64,000 nt of DNA, taken from assembly GCF_001423105.1 (NCBI RefSeq), contig NZ_LMNV01000002.1, positions 2,095,461 to 2,159,460 on the forward strand, read 5' to 3'. The stretch comes from Frondihabitans sp. Leaf304 (GTDB lineage: Bacteria > Actinomycetota > Actinomycetes > Actinomycetales > Microbacteriaceae). The notes beneath the pieces are model-generated. The model saw only the letters and a list, made by a program, of their open reading frames with translations, ran no database searches and had not been told where the DNA came from. The translations under genes were made by a program, and so were the position numbers. Shown one piece after another: positions 8,828 to 16,544 of this stretch. The stretch's first letter is position 1. Every line of letters starts with the position of its first letter.

Positions 8828-9826
8828 GTGACGTCGTATTGGTGGGTTGTGCAAGGCGGCAACTACCAGGATGAGCGCGACAGGGGAATCCTCTGGGCGC
8901 CCTCCCGAAACAACAATGGCCATCGCAAGTCGCACTGGTCCTCGATGCGGAGGGTTGCCGTTGGCGACATCGTCATTCACTACGCCGATCTCCACGTGCG
9001 AGCGCTCAGCCGCGTCACCCGGGCGGCAGTGGCTTCCGCGCGTCCGTTCGAATCGAACGATTGGGATGACGATGGTCAGCTCATTCTCACCGCGTACGAG
9101 GAGTTGCCGACACCTCTTCATCGCGATCAGATCCCACTCGAGATTCGTAGGTCGCAAACACACACCAATGCCCCCTTCTTCCTCCAGGGCGGCCGCGTCG
9201 GCTATGTAAATCTCGGCTACCTTTTCGACCTCACCGCAGAAGCTGGAGGAGCAATCGTCGACTTGATCGAGGGCGCCGCGCCTACAGCCCAAATCTCGAA
9301 CGGCGCCTCTGAGGTTCCGAGCCTGTCGGGCGAACCCGGAAATCTTCGACAAGGCGTCAGCACGGCCCCGGTTCGGCGCGTCTGGAGCGCACCGAAGCAC
9401 GATAGCCGTGTTTTCCACGCGCGGTCAGCCACGGACGACTTGTCTGCAGACCTCGGGCGGACTGTAACTTACGAAGAATTCAAGCTCCAGGCGAGCTTTG
9501 GTGCGTGGCTGGCATCGCAGAACACGCCAGCTGAGCTGTTATCACTCCCGATCGGTGGATCGGTGATCCAACCGGACTTCTACGTGCCCGCTCGGTCATG
9601 GATAGTTGAGGCGAAGAAGTCAGAGGCGCGGCCTTATGTCCGACTCGCCATCGGACAGGTGCTCGACTACATCGCTACCGCGGAGCGGCACAGCATTGTG
9701 GCGCGTCCAGTAATCCTCCTTCCGCGTTTGCCAACCGACGACCTCGTTGATCTCATTGGCCGACAAGCAATCCGGCTCGCGGTGCCTGCGGGCCACATCA
9801 CTGGCTTCGAAATCATCGAGCCCTAG
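8828..9826 (+). CDS. EVE-like domain fused to a PD-(D/E)xK-like nuclease; candidate modification-dependent restriction enzyme
   Basis: The N-terminal part (about residues 1-145) begins TSYWWVVQGGNYQDERDRG, continues with LWAPSRNN and HWSSMRRVAVGDIVIHYA, and matches the EVE/PUA-like fold found in McrB-type modified-base readers. A linker (about 150-190) leads to a C-terminal domain. There QPDFYVP (D250) followed by WIVEAKK (E261, K263) gives a PD-(D/E)xK-like active site, with GQVLDY after it, as in Shedu- and TnsA-like nucleases. A reader plus a nuclease in one chain suggests restriction of DNA with modified bases (Type IV-like). I chose GTG 8828 because AAAGGGG lies seven bases upstream; an ATG at 8765 would add 21 residues. 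The neighbouring restriction enzyme supports a defence setting. Confidence 0.7.
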   Translation: MTSYWWVVQGGNYQDERDRGILWAPSRNNNGHRKSHWSSMRRVAVGDIVIHYADLHVRALSRVTRAAVASARPFESNDWDDDGQLILTAYEELPTPLHRDQIPLEIRRSQTHTNAPFFLQGGRVGYVNLGYLFDLTAEAGGAIVDLIEGAAPTAQISNGASEVPSLSGEPGNLRQGVSTAPVRRVWSAPKHDSRVFHARSATDDLSADLGRTVTYEEFKLQASFGAWLASQNTPAELLSLPIGGSVIQPDFYVPARSWIVEAKKSEARPYVRLAIGQVLDYIATAERHSIVARPVILLPRLPTDDLVDLIGRQAIRLAVPAGHITGFEIIEP

Positions 9827-10151
9827 GCTCATCACCCGCGGAAGCGTGGACGCTACCTGTCTCGCTGCCACAGCAGGTCCACCACGATCCAGCGCCCCCT
9901 TGGTCTATCAGCGGGGAATCAGCTGACCATTTCATATGAACGCGCCACCCCTCCGGAAGTCGGCGGAGCCGCTCTGCGACTGCCTGCTCGCCGAGCAGAC
10001 CGACGTACCAGCTGCGCGCCGTCGAAGGAATGGGACTGTGGCCGAAGAGCCGAGACGCGAAGGAGGTCGGGCCCTCGGGCCCCACGGCATCCCGGAGCGC
10101 TGCCATTAGCGACTCGCCCGGAACTCGATTTGCAAGTGTCGTATCGGACAT
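9813..10151 (-). pseudogene. truncated NERD-like (nuclease-related) gene
   Basis: From the ATG at 10151 the frame reads a short N-terminus, then ARSWYVGLLGEQAVAERLRR and LPEGWRVH. This matches the opening of actinobacterial NERD-domain proteins (ARSWYxGxxGExxV, LPxGWxVxH). The expected continuation with the D-I-D-H catalytic block is missing; instead the frame runs through unrelated residues into the 3' end of the EVE-nuclease gene. It therefore appears to be the 5' stub of a gene cut off by a rearrangement, and the tail cannot be a functional nuclease. Family assignment is from pattern memory. Confidence 0.5.
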
Positions 10152-10354
10152 GAAGCCCCCATTCCCCGGAGCGCCCAGCCGGAGCCCCTCGCCCACCGTA
10201 GAAGGAGAGGCGTTGGCATCGCTGCCACCAGTTGGGGGCGCTCGTCAGGCCGCGTGTGCGAGACGTGGGAAATTACCAAACCGCACCGGCTTCACGCGAC
10301 GACCAGTGGGATCCTCGACTCCCCGCAAGCCGGAACCATCAACGGATGAACGGG

Positions 10355-11023
10355 TCACGGGATCTCGACGAGCCGATTCCCCTCGAGGAGGAGCCTGCGG
10401 TCGCAGGAGTCCGCCACCCGCGTGCTGTGGGTCGCGACGACGAGCCGTGCCCCTGAATCGCCCAGGGAGGTGAAGAGATCGAGCACCTCGTTCTCGGTGT
10501 CCTCATCGAGGGCACCCGTGGGCTCGTCGGCGAGGAGGAGCTCGGGAGCCTTCACGATGGCCCGGGCAATCGCTACTCGCTGGGCCTCACCACCGGAGAG
10601 CCTGCGGACTCGCTTGTTGCCGAAGCCGGTGAGGCCGACCGCGGAGAGAGCCTTCTCGGCCTCTTCATCAGCACTTGCACCGCCGCGAAGGGCCAGCTTG
10701 ACGTTCCGTACGACGTTGAGGTCGCTGATGAGGTCGTAGCGCTGCGTCACGATGCCGATGTGGTCCAGTCGATGTTTCGCCATCGCGCTCGCCGTGCGCG
10801 GGAGTAGCTGGTCTCGGTAGAAGTAGTCGCCCCGGTAGCCGATGTCGAGGCCGGCCAGGATCCTCAGAAGCGAGCTCTTCCCGCTTCCGCTTCTGCCGAG
10901 GAGCGCGATCGATCGTTCGTTCTCCGACAGGGAGAAGTCGAGGTCGTCGAAGAGGATCCGCGTCTCACCGTTGGGCTCCTTGACCGACTTCGAGATGCCG
11001 CGCAATTGGATGATGTGGTTCAT
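10355..11023 (-). CDS. ABC transporter ATP-binding protein, MacB/LolD type
   Basis: The 222-residue ATPase has Walker A GRSGSGKSS (43-51), a Q-loop (VTQRY), the signature LSGGEAQR, Walker B LLLADEPTGALD and a switch His in ATHS. The small size and the sequence after Walker B are typical of the LolD/MacB/FtsE subfamily, which drives mechanotransmission rather than import. It is the third gene of a leftward operon. Its ATG at 11023 overlaps the stop of the permease gene (ATGA), implying translational coupling. Annotated relatives include bacteriocin export and peptide resistance pumps. A longer reading from 11257 is a shadow of the permease gene. Confidence 0.88.
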   Translation of the reverse strand: MNHIIQLRGISKSVKEPNGETRILFDDLDFSLSENERSIALLGRSGSGKSSLLRILAGLDIGYRGDYFYRDQLLPRTASAMAKHRLDHIGIVTQRYDLISDLNVVRNVKLALRGGASADEEAEKALSAVGLTGFGNKRVRRLSGGEAQRVAIARAIVKAPELLLADEPTGALDEDTENEVLDLFTSLGDSGARLVVATHSTRVADSCDRRLLLEGNRLVEIP

Positions 11024-12297
11024 GCCGTGTTCCTCGAAGCTTCGGAGATGGTCTTCTTCAGCAGCCATCGCTGCCAAACGGCGTCGCCCACGAACATCAC
11101 GACTACGCCGAGTGACAGTAGGTACCCGCTGCCGGGGTCGTGGTTGGGAAGAAGCCTGATTACGAGAGCGAGGAGAGACCCCACCATCGCGTACTCGACG
11201 ACTACCGTCGCGATGGCAGTTCGCTCGAGACGCCCAGGACTCCACCCGAGAGCCCACTGCGTGCGGACGCGTTGGCCGCGGCGACGATGGTTTCGGTGCG
11301 TCAGGGCCGCGACGACCACGGCCGCCCCAAGCGCGAGCACTATCTCGATCGCCACGAGCAGACCCAGGTTGTCGGTGATCAGAGATCTCACGAGGCCGAA
11401 TTGGGTGATGTAGGCCGGAACCCCTATCAGGGCGAATTGGTGAAACCCCGACCGGGCGGCCGCTGCTTGCAGTGCACTCAGCACGGCGTCGCTGCTCATG
11501 TCGGTACTCGCAGCGACGTTCGCGTTGATCATCGCGAAGGCGAGAATGCCGTAGAAGTACGACTCCGACTCGGGAAAGTCAGCGATGGTCGGTGGATACG
11601 GAATCACGACGTAGTCGTCGAGAAAGAAGTTGATGGTGTTTTGGTAAAACACCGATGAGTCGGACTCGAGGAATCCGACCACCCTGAACTCAGCGATCTG
11701 AGAGTAGTAGTTGCCTTTGAGAGTGTCGCCGATCTCGTACACGTCGCGATAATCGGCGCCGAGAAGGATCGGAATCGAGTCGGCGGCGTAATCGACCTCG
11801 TCCCAGTTCGGGGCAGTGCCGGACTCCGTTTTGAGGTTGAAGAAGTAGAACGCGGTCTTATTCATCTGCACGGATTTGACGTTCACCACGTCGGTGCCGA
11901 GGCCCTCCTCGTCGTGCGGCCCTTGGGTTCCGATCTCGGTTCCGTACCCGTATTCGAACGACTCGTCACCTGTGAAGTCGGCTATCGGGAGGCTCTGATC
12001 GAATATCGACAACACCTTGAGTCGGTCGTCGGCGCGGACGTCGTCATAGAACCTCGCGATCTTCCGGATGTTCTCCGGCGATGACCGGTACTGCTCGAAT
12101 TGCTCAGGATCCGCGAGCTGGTCCGATAGACCGTAGAAGTTGACGCTGGCGGAGCTTGCGAAACTTCGGTTGACCGCGTCGCGGCTCGACTGCCCGAACG
12201 AGGCGAGGTTGTAGACCGTCACGGCGAGCAAGGTGATGATCACCACTTTGGCCAGGGTCGGGAGCCACGTTCCCCGGAAGTTGTCGATCAGGCCCAT
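11020..12297 (-). CDS. FtsX/MacB-like ABC permease with large extracytoplasmic domain
   Basis: The 425-residue protein has one N-terminal transmembrane helix (about 15-33) and a soluble domain of roughly 270 residues rich in Asp, Glu and Tyr. Three C-terminal helices follow (about 315-338, 360-382 and 388-408). This is the MacB/FtsX topology. The ATG at 12297 overlaps the stop of the upstream permease by ten bases, so the two permeases are probably made together, possibly as a heterodimer. The substrate is unknown. It could serve peptide export, signalling or cell-envelope stress resistance. Confidence 0.8.
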   Translation of the reverse strand: MGLIDNFRGTWLPTLAKVVIITLLAVTVYNLASFGQSSRDAVNRSFASSASVNFYGLSDQLADPEQFEQYRSSPENIRKIARFYDDVRADDRLKVLSIFDQSLPIADFTGDESFEYGYGTEIGTQGPHDEEGLGTDVVNVKSVQMNKTAFYFFNLKTESGTAPNWDEVDYAADSIPILLGADYRDVYEIGDTLKGNYYSQIAEFRVVGFLESDSSVFYQNTINFFLDDYVVIPYPPTIADFPESESYFYGILAFAMINANVAASTDMSSDAVLSALQAAAARSGFHQFALIGVPAYITQFGLVRSLITDNLGLLVAIEIVLALGAAVVVAALTHRNHRRRGQRVRTQWALGWSPGRLERTAIATVVVEYAMVGSLLALVIRLLPNHDPGSGYLLSLGVVVMFVGDAVWQRWLLKKTISEASRNTA

Positions 12298-13238
12298 GAA
12301 GGCTTCCTCCAGATGGTCCGGGCGCTCGCGAGGACGAAGCTGACGACGATCAGAGTTGCTGGCGCCAGCGTGTTCCACAGAATCGACCCAGCTGATTGAA
12401 CCGGGGGTGACCGGGTCAGCGTGATCACACAGACAAGCAGCAGCGGGCCGGCCGCGCCGAGGAGGAGACGGGCAGTACTTGCGGCGAGGATCCTCACGCG
12501 TTGGTGCCCGAGCTGAAACCGGACGGCGCAGAGCCGACGGCCGTAAGACGCAGCGAGGAGGCGGGTTACGACCGACCCGACTACGGTCAACGCCCAACCG
12601 AAGCCCAGAAGAACCGGTGAGACGAAATCGATGTTCGTCCGTCGATCTGTTCCCCCGTCGTGGGTCGCGGGTGTCACGGAGTAGCCCTGCAGGATGTCGG
12701 CGACATCAGGGCCATCGACAACCATTCGAGCTTTGCCGTCCCCGTCGAACAGATCGGCACCCTTCAGAAGGACGGCGCGAGAAAGCAGGCTCTCGGCATG
12801 AAGCCCCAGGTGACCGACGACGGGGTAAGAAACACCCTGGAACACGTACGACTTGCGGCCCTTGTCGGTAGTCACCTCGACATCAGCACCCACCAGCGCG
12901 CCGCGGTCGCTGCTCGACCCGAGCTGCCGTCCTGAATGGAGAGGCAAGGGTGACGGACGCCCGAACTCCATGACGGCCCGTACCGTTCCGTCGTTCGTCA
13001 GATCGCGAAAGACCCGGGCATTCGCACCGGCTTTTTCCAGGGCATCCCGAATCGTCGAAGGCTTTTCGTCCACGTCGACGCTCTGACTGGAGTAGAGGTT
13101 GTTCCCCTCGAGAGAGAGTGCGGTCTGGATCTGGTTGTACGTTCCGAGCACCCCTCCCATGGTCGAAAAGAGACTCACGAGGAGGGCGATGGTCACGAGG
13201 CGTAGTGGACTCATTCGCTCAGACGCGTGTATTTTCAC
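12288..13238 (-). CDS. FtsX/MacB-like ABC permease, first gene of the operon
   Basis: The 316-residue protein has an N-terminal helix (about 13-32) and an extracytoplasmic domain (about 33-205) of beta-type sequence. Three helices follow near residues 208-230, 250-275 and 283-305. It resembles the second permease in plan but has a shorter soluble domain. Position 13238 is a GTG; the ATG at 13214 (MSPLRLV) is an alternative start. The operon order permease, permease, ATPase suggests a heteromeric exporter. Its promoter lies in the divergent region shared with the DUF6518-like gene. Confidence 0.72.
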   Translation of the reverse strand: MKIHASERMSPLRLVTIALLVSLFSTMGGVLGTYNQIQTALSLEGNNLYSSQSVDVDEKPSTIRDALEKAGANARVFRDLTNDGTVRAVMEFGRPSPLPLHSGRQLGSSSDRGALVGADVEVTTDKGRKSYVFQGVSYPVVGHLGLHAESLLSRAVLLKGADLFDGDGKARMVVDGPDVADILQGYSVTPATHDGGTDRRTNIDFVSPVLLGFGWALTVVGSVVTRLLAASYGRRLCAVRFQLGHQRVRILAASTARLLLGAAGPLLLVCVITLTRSPPVQSAGSILWNTLAPATLIVVSFVLASARTIWRKPSWA

Positions 13239-13633
13239 TCCAATTGTGCTTCACGGGCAAGGCACAAGGTTGGTCGCGCGCCTTTGCTGGCGCGACGAAT
13301 ACCGCGCTGCACGCCAATCGCAAAGCACGCATTCACCGACCGGTCCCCAGCAGATGAATATCTGCTTCCCTTTGGAATATTAATACTGGAGAGCCGGGCC
13401 TCCCGCAAGCTGGGCGGCTCACCTCCCGAGGACGTCGACGTCGCGCGTCGACACTCCACACGTGGTCCTCGGCTGCTCAGGTCGAGGCCTGTTCTGAGAG
13501 GACGTGCGAAGCCGGCTGCCGGCCGAGACCCCGACGCAAGGAGCTCCCGGTCGTGAGGGCCGTTACTGTAGCGAATCGAGCGATGCTCGCTCAGCGCAGG
13601 CGCGTGCCGGTCGCACGAAAGCAGAAAGATCTC
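13239..13633. other. divergent promoter region of about 395 bases with an inverted repeat
   Basis: No gene is seen. AGCAGAT (13349-13355) and ATCTGCT (13360-13366) form a 7-bp inverted repeat with a 4-base spacer, in an unusually AT-rich patch that continues as GGAATATTAATACTGG. This could be an operator for the leftward ABC operon, the rightward membrane-protein gene, or both. Confidence 0.45.
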
Positions 13634-14287
13634 ATGGCCCAGAGCTCCCTTCGGGTAACCCGAACTCCCCTCGTCATCGTCGGTCTCAGCCTCCTCGTCG
13701 GGGGCGTCCTCGGCTTCGTCGCCAAAGCGGCCGACCAGTCCGGGGTGAACTGGCTCGCCGATGTCACGACCTACCCGGCTCTGTGGGTCGTGGTTCTCGT
13801 CGTCCTTGCTCGGTTCGTTCCCGGTCGCGTTACGGCGACCGTGTCGGCGGCCGTGCTGTTCGTTGCCATGTGCCTCTCGTACTACGCCACGTCCGAAATC
13901 GTCTACGGCTTTCCGACGCCGCGTTTCGCGATGATCTGGGGTGTTCTCGCGGTCACGGCGTGCCCCCTCTACGTCTTCATCACCTCCCGTGCTCTTCGAA
14001 GGGCCAACCCAGTCCTCGGGGCTGCTGCCCTGGCCGTCGCGATCGCCGTCACCCTCAGTGATGAGTCCGTCATTCAGGTGTGGCTCTCCCTCCGCGGTCT
14101 CCTCGAGGCCTCCCCCGCAACGCGGTTCGGGCAAGCGCTCTTCGATGTCGTGTGCACGGTGGGCGTCATCGCGATGGGACGCACACGGTGGCAGCGGATC
14201 CTCAGCCTCGCCTTCGCCATTCCCCTGTCCGTCGCGGCCGTCTTCGTGATCCAAGACATAGCGTTCGCGTCCGGCCTGATCGGATAG
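13634..14287 (+). CDS. DUF6518-like integral membrane protein
   Basis: I start at the ATG at 13634, preceded by an AGAAAG-type ribosome binding site. The 217-residue product has six or seven hydrophobic helices and little else (for example TPLVIVGLSLLVGGVLGFVA and LWVVVLVVLARFVPG). Length and pattern recall the actinobacterial DUF6518 family, whose function is unknown. It is divergent from the first MacB-like operon and lies upstream of the small secreted protein gene, so a role with these transporters is possible but not shown. Confidence 0.6.
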   Translation: MAQSSLRVTRTPLVIVGLSLLVGGVLGFVAKAADQSGVNWLADVTTYPALWVVVLVVLARFVPGRVTATVSAAVLFVAMCLSYYATSEIVYGFPTPRFAMIWGVLAVTACPLYVFITSRALRRANPVLGAAALAVAIAVTLSDESVIQVWLSLRGLLEASPATRFGQALFDVVCTVGVIAMGRTRWQRILSLAFAIPLSVAAVFVIQDIAFASGLIG

Positions 14288-14301
14288 ACACAAGTACCTT
14301 A

Positions 14302-14331
14302 TTGACGCCCTGGGAATCCACCCAGTAATTT
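14302..14331 (+). promoter_or_regulatory. promoter of the secreted protein gene
   Basis: TTGACG (14302-14307) and TAATTT (14326-14331) are separated by 18 bases and lie 75 bases before the ATG at 14406. The spacer contains the inverted repeat CTGGG/CCCAG, a possible operator. Confidence 0.5.
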
Positions 14332-14405
14332 CTGGCAAAAGCATCGCATCGGTGGGGGCCGGCAGTTGGCGCCAAGACCATGCGAGCAGATCACATGGGG
14401 AAAAC

Positions 14406-14921
14406 ATGAAGAAACGAATCATCGCCGCGGCTGTCCTCGCTGTTGCTCTGACCGGTACGGCGATTCCGGCTTATGCCTCCGCCGACTCGAGCAAGGTGAC
14501 ACTCTCCGGGGGCGGCGGGACACTGACGTCCAACGCGTGGCGAACCACCGGTGACGGCACCGTCTCCGGCAACACTCGCAAGTGGGAGTACCAGGTTTCG
14601 GCCGTCTACAGCGGCTCGAAGAAGGTCACGCGAATCCGCACCTCCTGGCACGGTGGCGCTGCCATCCGCAACGGCGCGAGCTTCGACATCGGCGTCAGCA
14701 CCGGCGGCATCAGCTACGGCCAGGGTTCCTCGTGGGTGCAGGTGAACACTCCGGAGAAGTACTGGGAGAACACCAACGGCGCCAAAAGCTCCGACTACCG
14801 CTCGAACATGATCGTCACGCCCGGAAAGGACTACCGCGGCGGAACGATCTCGATCGTGAACACCGCCGTCGTCAAGGTCTCCTCCGATACCCGCGTGTAC
14901 CAGATCAGCGCCGGGGCGTAA
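14406..14921 (+). CDS. small secreted beta-rich protein, unknown family, between two MacB-like ABC modules
   Basis: The 171-residue precursor has a clear Sec signal peptide (MKKRIIAAAVLAVALTGTAI, with cleavage expected after AYA at 24). The mature protein of about 147 residues has no cysteine. It is rich in Gly, Ser, Thr and aromatics, with alternating patterns such as KWEYQVSAVYSG and SWVQVNTPEKYW that suggest a beta-sandwich. GGGGEN-type spacing upstream of the ATG (GGGGAAAAC) acts as ribosome binding site. A perfect 14-bp hairpin terminates it, so it is transcribed alone. Its position between two FtsX/MacB-type exporters suggests a secreted effector, bacteriocin-like protein or sensor ligand. 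It does not show the lactococcin 972 motifs I would expect. No family is recognised. Confidence 0.72.
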   Translation: MKKRIIAAAVLAVALTGTAIPAYASADSSKVTLSGGGGTLTSNAWRTTGDGTVSGNTRKWEYQVSAVYSGSKKVTRIRTSWHGGAAIRNGASFDIGVSTGGISYGQGSSWVQVNTPEKYWENTNGAKSSDYRSNMIVTPGKDYRGGTISIVNTAVVKVSSDTRVYQISAGA

Positions 14922-14931
14922 CAGCAACACG

Positions 14932-14964
14932 GATCGGGCTGCCGGTGATGCCGGCAGCCCGATC
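14932..14964 (+). terminator. terminator after the secreted protein gene
   Basis: GATCGGGCTGCCGG (14932-14945) and CCGGCAGCCCGATC (14951-14964) form a perfect 14-bp stem with the loop TGATG. No long T run follows. It separates the secreted protein gene from the lipoprotein-ABC operon. Confidence 0.8.
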
Positions 14965-14997
14965 GTCACGTCCGACCACTCCCGCACCGAAGGCCCT

Positions 14998-15933
14998 ATG
15001 CTCGTGAACCGCCCCCTCATCTCCGTCATCCTCGCCGCTGCCGCGGTAACCCTTATCACGGTCTCCGGCTGCACGAGCCAATCGTCCACCCCTGCCGCGC
15101 CGCAGTCATCCCCGCCCGCAGTCCGGCTTCCCGCGGCGACTGGTGAGCACCAGATCATCCTGTTCGACCGGTACAGCCAGCGGCTTCTTGCCTACGACAC
15201 GGCGACGAAGACCGTCGTCTCCAAGAGCGATCAAGACAACTATTTCCAGTACGAGTTTCCCAACCCGTCAGAGCTGTACACCGCCGGGTCGAGCCTCACC
15301 AACGGGTTCACAATCGTCAAAGTCGACGGCGGTTCCGTCGACACGGTCGTCAGGGCCGACTCCGACCAGGGACTCTTCCCCCTGGCCCACGCGGGGACGA
15401 CATCGTTGTTCACCTCCAGCCGCTATGACTCCTCAGGCGCGGAGAAGAGCCGCGTCATCGTGCGGCTCGAGGGCTCTTCGTTGGTGACATACCCGCAGAC
15501 GAAGGGCCTGATCGATTCCGGGGCGATCGTCGGCTCCACCCTCTACTACACGACTCTTGACGACGACACCGAGAAATACACGCTGCTTTCCTTGCCGGTG
15601 GCCGACGCGGACGCCACGCCGACCGTGAAAGAGACCGGCCTCGCCAAGGGCGGCGTGTACAGCCATGCCGGACGGCTCTACCTTGCCGATGCCACTGGAG
15701 TCACTTCCGGCTCCGACCACTTCGACTGCAGTGACCTCTGCTACTTCTTCGACGACGAGAATCTGTTTGCCCGCGTCTACGTCGACAAGGAGTCCGACCT
15801 CCGGCTCGATGTCCTGGACGCGACCACCCACAAGATCGTCGGAAGCGAAAGCGGACTCGTCGACTTCCGGGTCGGCCCCAAAGCGATCACCGTGTACAAG
15901 AACGGCGACATCGCCACGATCGATCTGCCGTGA
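14998..15933 (+). CDS. lipoprotein of the second MacB-like ABC operon, probable beta-propeller
   Basis: The 311-residue protein has a lipoprotein signal (hydrophobic stretch then VSGC, with Cys at about 24) and a Ser/Pro linker. Repeated motifs such as IILFDRYSQRLLAYDTATKT, SLPVADADATP and DVLDATTHKIVG resemble PQQ/YVTN-type propeller blades. Two close cysteines (CSDLCYF) may form a disulfide. Its last bases overlap the GTG of the ATPase gene (GTGA), so it is co-translated with the exporter. It may be an extracytoplasmic partner of the permease, comparable in role to a periplasmic adaptor. The ligand is unknown. Confidence 0.72.
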   Translation: MLVNRPLISVILAAAAVTLITVSGCTSQSSTPAAPQSSPPAVRLPAATGEHQIILFDRYSQRLLAYDTATKTVVSKSDQDNYFQYEFPNPSELYTAGSSLTNGFTIVKVDGGSVDTVVRADSDQGLFPLAHAGTTSLFTSSRYDSSGAEKSRVIVRLEGSSLVTYPQTKGLIDSGAIVGSTLYYTTLDDDTEKYTLLSLPVADADATPTVKETGLAKGGVYSHAGRLYLADATGVTSGSDHFDCSDLCYFFDDENLFARVYVDKESDLRLDVLDATTHKIVGSESGLVDFRVGPKAITVYKNGDIATIDLP

Positions 15934-16544
15934 ACGGGACCATCCACTTCACCGACGTCTCGTTCGGCTTCTCGACGCGGCCCGTACTTCGCAACACCAC
16001 CTTTCGGGTGAGTCAAGGATCCAGGGCGGTACTCAGTGGCCCGAGCGGCTCGGGCAAATCGACCGTCCTCAACCTCATCGCCGGCTACCTCACCCCTTCA
16101 TCCGGTGAAATCGCCGCTCCCGGCCGTGTCAGCTACGTCTTCCAAGACGACACCCTGTTCTCCAAGCTCACCTCTGTCGAGAACGTCAGCTTCGCGCTGG
16201 CGGAGAGCGGGCTGACGCAGCGACAGACCCGGTATCGTGCCGAAGCCGCATTGGGAGCCATGGGAGTCGAGCATCTCGGTTCCGAGCAGGTTGTCCTGCT
16301 GTCCGGTGGCGAGCGCCAACGCGTTCGCCTGGCGCAGAGCCTCGTGGCGGATCCTGACGTCCTCCTCCTAGACGAGCCCACCTCGGCCTTGGACCCGGCT
16401 ACGGCGGCTGCTGTCATGCACGCCATCGACGCAGCCTTCACGGCGACGCTGATCGTGGTCAGCCACGACCCGCACCTGGCGGACAATTTGATCGACCCGG
16501 AGCTCTTCACGCTTTCGGGGCTGGAGGTCATCCATGCGGCATGA
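15930..16544 (+). CDS. ABC transporter ATP-binding protein, MacB/LolD type
   Basis: The 204-residue ATPase has Walker A GPSGSGKST (37-45), a Q-loop in YVFQDD, the signature LSGGERQRVR, Walker B VLLLDEPTSALD and a switch His in VSHD. At this size it lacks any accessory domain. It starts with GTG overlapping the lipoprotein stop, and ends overlapping the permease ATG by 11 bases, so the three genes are tightly coupled. It should energise the permease encoded next. The substrate is unknown. Confidence 0.88.
   Translation: MNGTIHFTDVSFGFSTRPVLRNTTFRVSQGSRAVLSGPSGSGKSTVLNLIAGYLTPSSGEIAAPGRVSYVFQDDTLFSKLTSVENVSFALAESGLTQRQTRYRAEAALGAMGVEHLGSEQVVLLSGGERQRVRLAQSLVADPDVLLLDEPTSALDPATAAAVMHAIDAAFTATLIVVSHDPHLADNLIDPELFTLSGLEVIHAA

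Noticed and set aside
1067-10400. Search for a second copy of the tRNA-Gly 3' end as an attachment site
   Set aside because: I found no repeat of GGTTCGATTCCCGTCACTCG in the window, so an integrated element cannot be delimited.
14406-14921. Lactococcin 972-type bacteriocin
   Set aside because: The precursor is longer than that family and lacks the glycine/tryptophan motifs I associate with it. Only the neighbouring ABC genes suggest a bacteriocin, so I left the function open.
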